Shown here: positions 25,227 to 34,471 of the stretch, in pieces | Layout: each line of letters opens with the position of its first letter | How positions within the stretch are numbered: the stretch's first letter is position 1 | Source of the DNA: Olleya sp. Hel_I_94 | GTDB lineage: Bacteria; Bacteroidota; Bacteroidia; Flavobacteriales; Flavobacteriaceae | Reading direction: 5' to 3' | Length of the DNA stretch: 64,000 bases | Assembly (NCBI RefSeq): GCF_007827365.1 | Contig: NZ_VISI01000001.1 | Coordinates: forward strand, 64,501-128,500 | The notes under the pieces: model-generated | Databases searched by the model: none | Told to the model about the DNA's origin: nothing | Seen by the model: only the letters and a program-made list of their open reading frames with translations | Program-made: the position numbers and the translations under genes

Positions 25227-26300
25227 TTGAAATTGAAAGTAAGTTTACTAGCCTTTTTATTACTGAGTGTCTCATTATCTTTTGCTCAAACCCGAAAATA
25301 TTCAAACGAATTTATGAATATTGGTGTGGATGCAGCAGCTTTAGGGATGAGCAATGCTACCGTTGCTAGAACCAACGATGTAAATTCTGGCTATTGGAAT
25401 CCTGCTGGATTAATTAAACTAGAAGACAATCAATTAGCCTTAATGCACTCTAGTTACTTTGCTAATATTGCAAATTATGACTATGCAGCTTTTGCAATGC
25501 CTTTAGATGATAATAGTGCTTTCGGAATCTCTTTAATACGTTTTGCTGTGGATGATATCCTAGATACTACACAGCTTATAGATGAACAAGGTAATGTTAA
25601 CTATGACCGAATCAGCTTATTTTCTACAGCAGATTACGGTTTAACTTTATCTTACGCTAGAGACTTACCGCTAGAAGGGTTAAGTTATGGTGTTAATGCT
25701 AAAATTATTAGACGTATTATAGGAGACTTTGCTTCAAGTTGGGGTTTTGGTTTGGATGCTGCTATTCAATTTGAAAGTAATAATAATTGGAAATTTGGTA
25801 TCATGGCACGTGACATTACCACAACTTTTAATGCTTGGACTATTAATGAAGATGAATTTGCTAAAGTCCAAAATGCAGTAGAAGGTCAAAATCAAGAATT
25901 ACCAGAAACCACCGAAATTACAATACCAAAACTACAATTAGGTGTAGCTAAATTATATCGTTTTCATTATGATTATACACTGGAAGCAGAGCTAGATTTA
26001 AACGTAAGATTTGAGCAAAATAATGATGTTATATCAACCTCTTTTGCTAGTATAAATCCTGCTTTAGGTTTAGAGTTTGGCTATATTGATATGATTTATC
26101 TTAGAACAGGTGTTGGTAATTTTCAAAATGAATTACAGATAGACAACTCTGAAGATTTAACGTTTCAACCAAGTTTTGGTGTCGGTTTTAAATATAAAGG
26201 CATCCAAGTAGATTACGCGTTTACAGATATTGGCGATCAAAGCGTTGCTTTGTATTCTAATGTATTTTCGTTAAAACTAGATTTTAGCGTTTTTAGATAA
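25227..26300 (+). CDS. PorV2-type outer-membrane barrel (T9SS PorV/PorQ family)
   Basis: The 357-residue protein has a signal peptide (~1-20, LSVSLSFAQ) and a FadL-like barrel of the PorV/PorQ family. Typical N-terminal motifs are NEFMNIGVDAAALGMSNA, VNSGYWNPAGLI and LMHSSYFANIANYDYAAFA; the last strand is FSLKLDFSVFR. PorV shuttles cargo in type IX secretion; this copy fits the paralogue called PorV2, whose role is less defined. The start is TTG at 25227 (a second TTG at 25233 is possible). It lies 14 bp before lnb, an apparent two-gene operon. Confidence 0.85.
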   Translation: MKLKVSLLAFLLLSVSLSFAQTRKYSNEFMNIGVDAAALGMSNATVARTNDVNSGYWNPAGLIKLEDNQLALMHSSYFANIANYDYAAFAMPLDDNSAFGISLIRFAVDDILDTTQLIDEQGNVNYDRISLFSTADYGLTLSYARDLPLEGLSYGVNAKIIRRIIGDFASSWGFGLDAAIQFESNNNWKFGIMARDITTTFNAWTINEDEFAKVQNAVEGQNQELPETTEITIPKLQLGVAKLYRFHYDYTLEAELDLNVRFEQNNDVISTSFASINPALGLEFGYIDMIYLRTGVGNFQNELQIDNSEDLTFQPSFGVGFKYKGIQVDYAFTDIGDQSVALYSNVFSLKLDFSVFR

Positions 26301-26314
26301 GTTATCTTTGTAGC

Positions 26315-27496
26315 ATGAGACTATTATTATACATTGTTTTTGTACTTAGTACAACTACAGGATTTACACAAGCAATACCTTTATCCCAGGACACGACAGT
26401 AAGTGTTATCACATTTGGACCAGGCAGTAACTTAAACGATGCTTTTGGGCATAATGCCATCCGTATTAAATCCCGATTTGCCGATATTGCATATGACTTT
26501 GGCAGGTATAATTTTGACGATCCAAATTTTTATTTAGATTTTGCTAGAGGAAAACTTAACTATCTACAAGGTAAATCCAATTATAAAAACTTTATAGCGT
26601 TTTATATTAGTGAAAATCGCACAATAAAAGAGCAACAACTGCGCTTAACACAAGCTGAAACCAAGCAACTATATGATTATTTAGAGGCTAATTACAAGAA
26701 AGATCAAGGAGCTTATCTATATGATTTTTTTTATGATAATTGCGCCACTAAAATAAGAGATGTCATTGAAACTACTTTAGACGGAAATCTAGAGTATAAC
26801 CTACCAAAAGACTATAAACAGCAAACTTTTAGACAATTAATTGACCATAATTTACATTGGAATACTTGGGGAAGCTTTGGGATAGATATTGCCTTAGGGT
26901 CTATAATTGATAGACAAGCAACGCCAAGAGAACAGCTTTTTTTACCTGAAAAAGTTAATCAGTTTTTTGAGCTTGCTACTTTAAAGGATTCAAAAGAAAA
27001 ATTGGTTACTGCATCTAAAACAATCTTTACTAAAAAAGGAGAAAACGAAAATAAAAACAGCTTTTTTCTAACTAGTCCATTACTGTTAACATTGGTTTTA
27101 GCATTGGTTATTCTTTATATAACCTATAGCGATAATAAAAATAACGCTAGAAACAAAGGGTTAGATTTAGCCCTATTTACAGTCACAGGACTAATAGGTA
27201 TTTTACTATTTTTATTATGGTTTGCAACAGATCATACAGGTACTACTTACAACTACAATTTATTATGGGCTTTTCCTTTAAGTCTGTTTTGTATCCTACA
27301 AATTTTAAAGACTAGTCCTAAAAAATGGTTTATAGCTTATATTAAATTTTCAATTTTAATGTTATGCTTGATTGTGATGCATTGGACTATAGGTGTGCAA
27401 CGCTTTGCTCCTGCTTTAGCACCTTTATTACTAGCGTTAGCAGTTAGGTATATATACCTTTTAAGGTTTTATAAATTAACCGAAAATAAAGCCTAA
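26315..27496 (+). CDS. lnb: Lnb/DUF4105 protein (probable lipoprotein N-acyltransferase)
   Basis: The 393-residue protein has a signal peptide (ends GFTQA), a periplasmic DUF4105/Lnb domain (~25-240) and five C-terminal membrane helices. Key motifs are FGHNAIRI and YDFFYDNCATKIRD, which carry the expected catalytic His and Cys of this papain-like fold. The Bacteroides family member Lnb N-acylates lipoproteins in place of Lnt; assignment here follows from family. It is the last gene of the porV2 unit, and its TAA directly abuts the stop of the convergent sugar transferase gene. Confidence 0.82.
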   Translation: MRLLLYIVFVLSTTTGFTQAIPLSQDTTVSVITFGPGSNLNDAFGHNAIRIKSRFADIAYDFGRYNFDDPNFYLDFARGKLNYLQGKSNYKNFIAFYISENRTIKEQQLRLTQAETKQLYDYLEANYKKDQGAYLYDFFYDNCATKIRDVIETTLDGNLEYNLPKDYKQQTFRQLIDHNLHWNTWGSFGIDIALGSIIDRQATPREQLFLPEKVNQFFELATLKDSKEKLVTASKTIFTKKGENENKNSFFLTSPLLLTLVLALVILYITYSDNKNNARNKGLDLALFTVTGLIGILLFLLWFATDHTGTTYNYNLLWAFPLSLFCILQILKTSPKKWFIAYIKFSILMLCLIVMHWTIGVQRFAPALAPLLLALAVRYIYLLRFYKLTENKA

Positions 27497-28891
27497 TTAT
27501 TGTCCTCTAAAAAAGATGACAGTACTTAACGTTTTAACTATAATATTGATGTCTAATAAAAAGCCTCTATGCTTAATATAGTACAAATCATATTGTAATT
27601 TTAATAAACTATCATCAACGCTTGAACCATAGCGTGCTTTAACCTGAGCCCAACCTGTTAGTCCTGGTTTAACGATATGTCTGGTTTCGTAAAAAGGAAT
27701 GACTTGGGACAATTCGTCTACAAAATAAGGACGCTCTGGTCTAGGACCAATCAAACTCATATCACCTTTTAAAATATTTAAAAATTGTGGTATTTCGTCC
27801 AATCTAGTAACTCTTAAAAACTTACCAAAAGCTGTAATTCTAGTATCATTTTTTGTTGCCCAAACAGCTCCTGCTGCTTCTGCATTTTTAACCATAGTCC
27901 TATACTTAAAAATCTTGAAAGGGATTCCGTTTTTTCCAACACGTTCTTGAGTGTAAAATAACGCACCTCTATTACCCAAAGCGTTACCAATTAAAATAAA
28001 AGGTAAAATTAGTAATCCTAAAAACAAACCAACTAGTGATAACAAAATATCAAAAAGACGTCTGTAGGCTAAATATAATTTATTTTTATTGTTTCGACTA
28101 AATGGAAAATATTTATAAAAATCCTTCCCAACAAACTGTACAGGAACACGATAGGTTATATCTTCATAAACCTGAGTATACTCTTTTATTGGAAACCCTT
28201 TTTCTAATAAAGTAATTAAATCGGAATATATATTAGAAGTAATGTTTTCTGAATTATAGCTTGCAATTACGACTTCAGATATATTTTCATCTTTAATTAT
28301 CTGATGCATTTTAGAAGGCTCGTATTCCTTTAACCCTTTATATTTTATAGTGTCTTTGTTACTTGTTTCGCAATTAATAAATCCAATAATCTTATAATTA
28401 GGATCTGCACTTGCAAAAGCATCAACAATAGTTTTAATATTAGATATTTCGCCTACTAAAAGCACCCTTTTAAAAAATCTAGGGGAAGAAATGAATGTGA
28501 TATAAGCCCATCTCCAAAAATATAAACCAAACAAAATAGCCAAATAAAAATATAATATTTGTAATCTATTTTCGGGTAACGATGGTGTGTAAAACGGAGT
28601 TAAAAGATAAAATAAAACAGTTACTGAGGTGGTAAGCAAAACCGTACCAAGGACGGTATCCAATCGACTTGATTTTTGTAAATCATACAATTCTAAGACG
28701 GTTCCAAAAACGGTTATATAAATAGCAAGCACAATAAACCAAGTCCAATGTTGGTCATACACTTTAAAGTAGTCAAAGTCAAAAAAAGTACTGACTGTAA
28801 AAAGTGAAGCACCAATAAAAAGCAAATCAAATAAACGTAAAAGAATTTTGCGTTCAGAAATTTCAAAGTGGATACCACTACTTTTATTCAT
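27497..28891 (-). CDS. Polyprenyl-phosphate sugar-1-phosphate transferase (WcaJ/WbaP-like)
   Basis: The 464-residue initiating enzyme transfers a sugar 1-phosphate to undecaprenyl phosphate. Four N-terminal helices (~13-135) and a nucleotide-binding-like cytoplasmic domain (~140-265) are followed by a membrane helix (~283-305). The catalytic bacterial sugar transferase domain contains YRRLFDILLSLVGL, ERVGKNGIPFKIFKYRTM, RVTRLDEIPQFLNILKGDMS and GPRPERP. It is the last gene of the polysaccharide locus but has its own exact promoter at 28916-28945. The sugar specificity cannot be read. Confidence 0.93.
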   Translation of the reverse strand: MNKSSGIHFEISERKILLRLFDLLFIGASLFTVSTFFDFDYFKVYDQHWTWFIVLAIYITVFGTVLELYDLQKSSRLDTVLGTVLLTTSVTVLFYLLTPFYTPSLPENRLQILYFYLAILFGLYFWRWAYITFISSPRFFKRVLLVGEISNIKTIVDAFASADPNYKIIGFINCETSNKDTIKYKGLKEYEPSKMHQIIKDENISEVVIASYNSENITSNIYSDLITLLEKGFPIKEYTQVYEDITYRVPVQFVGKDFYKYFPFSRNNKNKLYLAYRRLFDILLSLVGLFLGLLILPFILIGNALGNRGALFYTQERVGKNGIPFKIFKYRTMVKNAEAAGAVWATKNDTRITAFGKFLRVTRLDEIPQFLNILKGDMSLIGPRPERPYFVDELSQVIPFYETRHIVKPGLTGWAQVKARYGSSVDDSLLKLQYDLYYIKHRGFLLDINIIVKTLSTVIFFRGQ

Positions 28892-28915
28892 GTTAACGGA
28901 TTGGTAGAATTATTT

Positions 28916-28945
28916 CAAAGATAACAAGTAAATGTTTTAAACCAA
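28916..28945 (-). promoter_or_regulatory. Internal promoter for the initiating sugar transferase
   Basis: On the minus strand TTG (complement of 28943-28945), 19 nt, then TATCTTTG (complement of 28916-28923): an exact consensus match 25 bases before the ATG, in the 59-bp gap behind the upstream glycosyltransferase stop. Confidence 0.65.
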
Positions 28946-28950
28946 GTTTT

Positions 28951-29961
28951 TTACTTTAAAGTGCTAATCCATTTTTGTTTAACGGTATTCCAATTAAATT
29001 GTTCTGATTTATTCCTGGCAGAAGTAATTACAGATTGTGTCCATTTTGGATTGTTCTTATAATATAATACGGCTTTAACAAATGCCTTTACATCATTTGC
29101 AGGCACTAATTGTCCATCTATAGTATTATCAATTAAAAAAGGTAAACCACCTACATGTGTTGACACTATAGGCAACCCTAAAGCCATAGCTTCGATAACG
29201 CTTACAGGTGTATTATCAAAATTAGTGGTATTAATAAATACATTGTAATTTTTAGATAAAGCAATCCATTCTTCTTTAGTCAATTTCCCTGTAAAGGATA
29301 CCTCTAAACCTAGATTGCTGGCATATTTTTTAACTTCTTGTAAACTACCATCATTGTCTGGACCAACCATGCACAACGAACAATTGTAACCTTTTTTCTT
29401 TAATTCAGATAAGACATTGATTGCTAATTTTGGATTGTACAAATTTGAAAAAGAACGTACCCAAAGTAGATCTATGGTATCTATTTCTCTAACTAAAAAA
29501 GGATAATTTATAATGTCAATACTATTTGGTATCACTTCTACATTTATATAACCTTTTTCTTTAAAAGATGCTTTAATATAATTTGAAGGTGCAATATTAA
29601 CATATGCATTTTTAAAGATAGTAGCACTTAATTTAGGGTTTTTAATAAGCCGAATAGGTAAATTCCCTCCGTGTAAAATAGGAATGTATTTTAAGCCTAA
29701 TATTTTACATAACTTACTTACAGCATAGGCGTAATAAAAATTTAGCGTACTGTATGTATCGATTAATACATAGTCGGTGGATTGTCTGTGTTTAAAAACG
29801 GTCCATAGCATATGGATTAATCTCAAAAAGATATTTTTATAACTAGAGGCATAAGTTATTTTAAAACCAGATGCTTCAAGATTTGTACCTAAAGTATCAA
29901 TGGTTGTAGCTGTTTTACCTGAACTAATTAATTTGTTGCCTATGTATACTAGGTTTGTCAT
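28951..29961 (-). CDS. Glycosyltransferase family 4-like
   Basis: The 336-residue GT-B retaining glycosyltransferase has an N-terminal acceptor domain with IPILHGGNLP. The C-terminal GT4 donor domain runs through LLWVRSFSNLYNPKLAINVL and LEVSFTGKLTKEEW to the E-x7-E segment PVSVIEAMALGLPIVSTHVGG. The donor sugar is unknown. Its start overlaps the upstream ligase/polymerase gene by 38 bases, showing tight coupling. Confidence 0.88.
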   Translation of the reverse strand: MTNLVYIGNKLISSGKTATTIDTLGTNLEASGFKITYASSYKNIFLRLIHMLWTVFKHRQSTDYVLIDTYSTLNFYYAYAVSKLCKILGLKYIPILHGGNLPIRLIKNPKLSATIFKNAYVNIAPSNYIKASFKEKGYINVEVIPNSIDIINYPFLVREIDTIDLLWVRSFSNLYNPKLAINVLSELKKKGYNCSLCMVGPDNDGSLQEVKKYASNLGLEVSFTGKLTKEEWIALSKNYNVFINTTNFDNTPVSVIEAMALGLPIVSTHVGGLPFLIDNTIDGQLVPANDVKAFVKAVLYYKNNPKWTQSVITSARNKSEQFNWNTVKQKWISTLK

Positions 29962-31270
29962 TTATAATATGTAATAAACTTAATGCGTAAATAAAGGCTG
30001 GTGCAGCAATTCGCATCGCAGAATGATTTATTGTAAGTAACCAAAACAAATAGCAAGAAAAAAATAAAACATTATTCCTGTTTTTTAATCTATAAAACAA
30101 AGGCACTAACAATAGTATACTTAGCGCTAAAACACCCAATAAGCCATGCTCTGAAATAATACGACCTATCTCATTATGTGACGCTGCATGTATACCAGTT
30201 CTCTGAAAACGCAAATCTTTTACTCGTCCTACGCCTACACCTAAAAAAGGATTAGCAATAAATTCTTCAAATTCAGCTAAAAATAAGTCACCGCGACCGG
30301 TTGTTACATCACTTTTTTCATGACCCATAGCATTTTGATTAGAATATCGTTTTTCAATCATGCCATTAGTTTGATCAGTCGAAATAATCCATGTCAAAAT
30401 TGCAATACTTAAAAATAAAAAAATAGAAGTTATCATTCTTTTTTTATTTTTTTCATCCATGGATTTATATTGAAAAAAAATAAAAAACAAAATCATCAAT
30501 ATGGCTGTATATACACCTCCTCTACTAAAAGTTACAATTGCCCTAAAAGCGAATATTAATATTAAAAACAGGTCTAAATACTTTACTAATTTTGTTTTAC
30601 TAAAATAAAAAAAACGAACTGTCATTAAAAAAAAACCTAACCCTAACACTGTAGACATTTGATTAGGACCAAAACCTCCCGAGGTATCAAAATTAGAACC
30701 TGTTCCTGAAGATACTGCTGCGACATTTGGATTATACATAATAACAAAGACCAAAGTGCTTATTAATGGATAAACAATAAAGTTAACTATAGACTCAAGT
30801 TGTTTTTTAGTAATGGACAAGTCATAACATAATAAAGCTGAAACACCTAAACAAACCGGACCACTTAAATTAAAAGCTATGGCTTTTCTCACATTACCAC
30901 TAATATCTAACAAATATAACGACAGATAAATACTTGGAATTAATAATAATATATAAAGTAAGTAAGGTGAAGCTTTTTTATTAAAGCCACTATAAAACAA
31001 CCCTGTAATTGAAAATATTATAACAATATATTTACTTGCCTCATAAAAAGGTCCGCTATTAGTCATACGAAGGATTACCTCTGCTCCAATAATATAAGCA
31101 CAAGCCCTTACAACTTCAAAAGACTTTAAATTTGGTTTAGCACTTATTATTCTATAAAATAAATACAAAACTATGCTATAAAAATAAAGATTTCCTAAAA
31201 TTCTTGAATAGTAGATTAAAATCCCAATTATTATATGTAAGCCTAATATTTTTAGATAGTTATTTTGCAT
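29924..31270 (-). CDS. O-antigen ligase/polymerase family membrane protein
   Basis: The 448-residue polytopic protein (about 11 helices) has the Wzy_C/O-antigen ligase segment in a large periplasmic loop (GRGDLFLAEFEEFIANPFLG, followed by SHNEIGRIISEHGLLGVLA). It either polymerises repeat units (Wzy) or ligates finished glycan to lipid A-core (WaaL). In a locus with an ABC exporter and no Wzx, a ligase role is at least as likely; sequence alone does not decide. It lies 5 bp after the upstream GT4 gene. Confidence 0.85.
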   Translation of the reverse strand: MQNNYLKILGLHIIIGILIYYSRILGNLYFYSIVLYLFYRIISAKPNLKSFEVVRACAYIIGAEVILRMTNSGPFYEASKYIVIIFSITGLFYSGFNKKASPYLLYILLLIPSIYLSLYLLDISGNVRKAIAFNLSGPVCLGVSALLCYDLSITKKQLESIVNFIVYPLISTLVFVIMYNPNVAAVSSGTGSNFDTSGGFGPNQMSTVLGLGFFLMTVRFFYFSKTKLVKYLDLFLILIFAFRAIVTFSRGGVYTAILMILFFIFFQYKSMDEKNKKRMITSIFLFLSIAILTWIISTDQTNGMIEKRYSNQNAMGHEKSDVTTGRGDLFLAEFEEFIANPFLGVGVGRVKDLRFQRTGIHAASHNEIGRIISEHGLLGVLALSILLLVPLFYRLKNRNNVLFFSCYLFWLLTINHSAMRIAAPAFIYALSLLHIINDKPSIHRQQIN

Positions 31271-31275
31271 TTAGA

Positions 31276-32346
31276 TTATAATCGTGAATACATTTTTAAA
31301 ATTGAATCTAGCTGGGAACATTCTGAAAAATTAGTTTTGACTACATCTTTTAAGTTTATCGAACAAGCGTACCTAAGCCTTAAGTCTTCAATATATAATA
31401 TTATAGCTTGACTTAAAGAGATAGTATCTTCTGATGGCACTATTAATCCCGTGATTTTACTTTTTACTACCAAACTACAATCCCCTACATTTGTACAAAT
31501 AACAGGTAGTCCTGCTAATCCATACTCTAACAATGCCAAAGGTAAGCCTTCAGATTTTGAAGACAAAACACCTATTGTACTTTGCTGTAAAATAGCAGAA
31601 GTATCTGCACAACTACCATAAATAAAGACCGACGTTTCTAATTTATTTAAATTAATAAAGTCAAAAATAGATTTAGAATATGCATCTTTAAAATCTTGAC
31701 CTACTAAATGCAAAGTCCACATTGGTTCAGTTATTAAAACCGCTTTAAAAGCTTTCAATAAATTTAAATGATCTTTTTGTGGTCTTAAATTTGCTAAGCA
31801 AACAATACGCTTACCTTCTACTCCTTTTAATTTTGTAGTTAGCGGATTATTATTTTTTACTGCATAATTAGGTAAATAACTAACCGATTTCACTTTAAGT
31901 GTCGTTTTTGCCCAAGCTTCTAATTTAGAATTTACACTAAATATGTGGTTAAAAAAACGCGAACAAAATTTTAAAACCTGCTTTGGTCGTTGCTTTAAAA
32001 ATTCGCTTTTACCATAATGATCATGCCAAACCAATTTTAATTTGGGCTGTAACAACTTAATTATAGTTGCTAAAAAAAAAGACGAACCATGTGCATGAAC
32101 AATTTGTATTTTTTCGTCCTTAATAAATTGGTATAAAAGCTTAATAGCTTTACTATCTAAGGTTGTTTTTTTATTTAAAAATAAATAGCCAACGTCTTTA
32201 TTTAATTCGCCTTTCAAAAGTCCCTCTGCTCTGGTAGCACACAAATAACTTGCATCAACAATATCTAGTAAACCGTTTGCGTAATTAACAGCAACGCGCT
32301 CTGCTCCTCCTGCTTCTAAGCTATCAATTAATTGTAGTACTTTCAT
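31276..32346 (-). CDS. Glycosyltransferase family 4-like
   Basis: The 356-residue GT-B enzyme has the N-terminal pattern LIDSLEAGGAERVAVNYANGL and VHAHGSSFFLATI of GT4 members. The donor domain shows IVCLANLRPQKDHLNLLKAF and the E-x7-E region LPLALLEYGLAGLPVICTNVG. It probably adds one sugar to the lipid-linked glycan; specificity is unknown. Its start shares one base with the upstream gene's stop. Confidence 0.88.
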   Translation of the reverse strand: MKVLQLIDSLEAGGAERVAVNYANGLLDIVDASYLCATRAEGLLKGELNKDVGYLFLNKKTTLDSKAIKLLYQFIKDEKIQIVHAHGSSFFLATIIKLLQPKLKLVWHDHYGKSEFLKQRPKQVLKFCSRFFNHIFSVNSKLEAWAKTTLKVKSVSYLPNYAVKNNNPLTTKLKGVEGKRIVCLANLRPQKDHLNLLKAFKAVLITEPMWTLHLVGQDFKDAYSKSIFDFINLNKLETSVFIYGSCADTSAILQQSTIGVLSSKSEGLPLALLEYGLAGLPVICTNVGDCSLVVKSKITGLIVPSEDTISLSQAIILYIEDLRLRYACSINLKDVVKTNFSECSQLDSILKMYSRL

Positions 32347-33467
32347 TAGTTAGAGTTTATTAAACGTTTAATTTCAGTCTCAAACACATCTAAAGTGTAC
32401 TGTTGTGACCAGTCTGACGCCTTTATAGATTGTTCGCGTAAAAAGGCTTTATCTAACAAACAGCTTTCAATGTTATTAACTGCAGACGCTAAATCAGGTG
32501 TTATCAAGAGGCCTCTTTTTCCATAATCTAGCATATTAGGGACACAAGATATTGACGTTGCAATGGGTATAACGCCATAAAACATAGCTTCGGCTAAGGC
32601 TTTTGGCCAACCTTCGGACTTTGACGCTAATATTGAAAAATGTGATTGTTTTAATGCTGCTTTTATGGTTTCACCGGTTTGATTTCCGTTTAAAACGATA
32701 TACTTCCCTAAGTTATTTTGATCTATGTATTGCTGTAATTCGTTTTTTAAAACGCCATCTCCATATAATGCTAAGTGACTTGCAATCCCTTTTTTAATTA
32801 ATTTTTCAACGATTTGTATGGCCAATAATGGACGTTTACCTTCAACCAAACTACCAACAAAAATAAAATGTAAGTCAGCAGAATAATCTCTTAAAGGAAT
32901 CGCTTCTCGGTCTTCATTTTTAAAGGTTGCTGTAAAGAATGACTTGATATTTTTAGTTTGATTTTTCCATTCTCCATAAACTAAAGCAGTCATGTTTTTA
33001 GTCAAAGTGGTATTTGAAAGTATTTTTTTTTGAAGTTTGTAACTTAAGGGTTGTTGTGCATTTGGATCCCAATTACCTGCATATTTGGCAGTTTTTAATT
33101 TATTCGGAAAAAATAGCTGAACCAAACACCCTAACAATCCAATGTTTCCTGGACATCTTAAATGAATATGATCTGCACGTCTACAAGCCTGAAATAACCT
33201 ATATAAAATAAATGGGATAGCCAATAAAGACTTTAAACCACTACTAAAATTGATAAAAGCGATGGATGGTATTGGCGTAAATTTAATATTACTATGCTGA
33301 TAAGCAATATCGATTTCAGAAATTGGTATATCTGTTATAGGAGCTACAATTTCAACCTCATCTACATAGTTTAACCACAAATTCATTTCACGCACATAAG
33401 GTGCGTAAGCAAACCATTGCTGATTTTTGGGCTTATGGAAAACATGAGTGATGATTAAAAATCGCAT
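32346..33467 (-). CDS. Glycosyltransferase family 4-like
   Basis: The 373-residue GT-B enzyme opens with RFLIITHVFHKP and has the acceptor-side segment DHIHLRCPGNIGLLG. The donor domain has FIFVGSLVEGKRPLLAIQIV, VLNGNQTGETIKAAL and the E-x7-E segment WPKALAEAMFYGVIPIATSI. The sugar is unknown. It shares single bases with both neighbours, consistent with coupled translation in the operon. Confidence 0.87.
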   Translation of the reverse strand: MRFLIITHVFHKPKNQQWFAYAPYVREMNLWLNYVDEVEIVAPITDIPISEIDIAYQHSNIKFTPIPSIAFINFSSGLKSLLAIPFILYRLFQACRRADHIHLRCPGNIGLLGCLVQLFFPNKLKTAKYAGNWDPNAQQPLSYKLQKKILSNTTLTKNMTALVYGEWKNQTKNIKSFFTATFKNEDREAIPLRDYSADLHFIFVGSLVEGKRPLLAIQIVEKLIKKGIASHLALYGDGVLKNELQQYIDQNNLGKYIVLNGNQTGETIKAALKQSHFSILASKSEGWPKALAEAMFYGVIPIATSISCVPNMLDYGKRGLLITPDLASAVNNIESCLLDKAFLREQSIKASDWSQQYTLDVFETEIKRLINSN

Positions 33468-34465
33468 TATTGAATTTTGGGTTTGTTAAATATAAGCGAA
33501 ATCCAACCAATGTTACGACCTAACGTTTCGGTTAATACTTTTAATTTTTCTTTGGAAGTAATTATATTTGTCGCTCTAATGGTGATCAATAATAACTCGG
33601 TAGCATGAAATTTAAAGCTAGCTTTTAAAGTAGGATTTGGATATTTGACGCGCCACACATACCAACTGTTTCTAACTACCATTTTACCATATTTATACTG
33701 GTTTGGTCGTCCAGAACCATCATGATAATGAGCCAGTTTAGCATTAGTATTAATATATAATGGTCCTAATTTAGCTAGTCTTATTGAAAAATCGGCATCT
33801 TCATACAAGCCATAACCTTCAAAATAAGTTGAAAATGATAAACGCTTAAAGACTTCTTTTTTATAACTAGACACGCCACCCATGAGTTGTTCGACTTCAT
33901 AAATTTTACCTGAAGGAGGTAAAAAACTAACAGAACGTCCATGAGCAAAAGTTGGTAAAAAACCAGGATTTATATCAGGTTGCAAACCAAAAATAGTTCT
34001 AATTTTAAATCTTGAAGGCTCTTGACGCATCCAATTATCAAAATAGAATTTTGAAGCGTTATTAGTTTTGTCTGAGACTTCCCAATTGACTTCGTTTGTG
34101 ATGTAACCTCCAACAGCTAGGGCTTTTGGATGGGTTTGATATGTAGTAATTAATTGCTGAAAATAATCACTTTCTAAAACAACATCATCATCCAAAAAGC
34201 AAACAATGTCAATAGATTTATCGACTTTACTAATTCCAAAATTACGTTGCTTGGTTAATCCTCTATTAGCCTCATCAACTTTAAAATAACTAAGACTATG
34301 GAATGTGTTTTCACTTAAAACTGATTCAGTTCCAGAATTGGTAGAGCCATCTATTACAAGAATTTCATTAGGATACAAGGTCTGCAAGGCTACGGACTTT
34401 AAAAGCGTAAGGATAGCTTTTGGTCGCATATAGGTACAAATGACTAATGAAAAAGACAAATTCAT
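33467..34465 (-). CDS. Glycosyltransferase family 2
   Basis: The 332-residue GT-A inverting glycosyltransferase has the start FSLVICTYMRPKAILTLLKSV, the nucleotide-binding segment GLTKQRNFGI, and the metal motif DDD in IVCFLDDDVVLESDY. The later acceptor segment FEGYGLYEDADFSIRLAKLG is also typical. It is probably membrane-peripheral at the cytoplasmic face. It shares one base with the next gene and is 6 bp after the exostosin-like gene. Confidence 0.9.
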   Translation of the reverse strand: MNLSFSLVICTYMRPKAILTLLKSVALQTLYPNEILVIDGSTNSGTESVLSENTFHSLSYFKVDEANRGLTKQRNFGISKVDKSIDIVCFLDDDVVLESDYFQQLITTYQTHPKALAVGGYITNEVNWEVSDKTNNASKFYFDNWMRQEPSRFKIRTIFGLQPDINPGFLPTFAHGRSVSFLPPSGKIYEVEQLMGGVSSYKKEVFKRLSFSTYFEGYGLYEDADFSIRLAKLGPLYINTNAKLAHYHDGSGRPNQYKYGKMVVRNSWYVWRVKYPNPTLKASFKFHATELLLITIRATNIITSKEKLKVLTETLGRNIGWISLIFNKPKIQ

Positions 34466-34471
34466 GAATTC

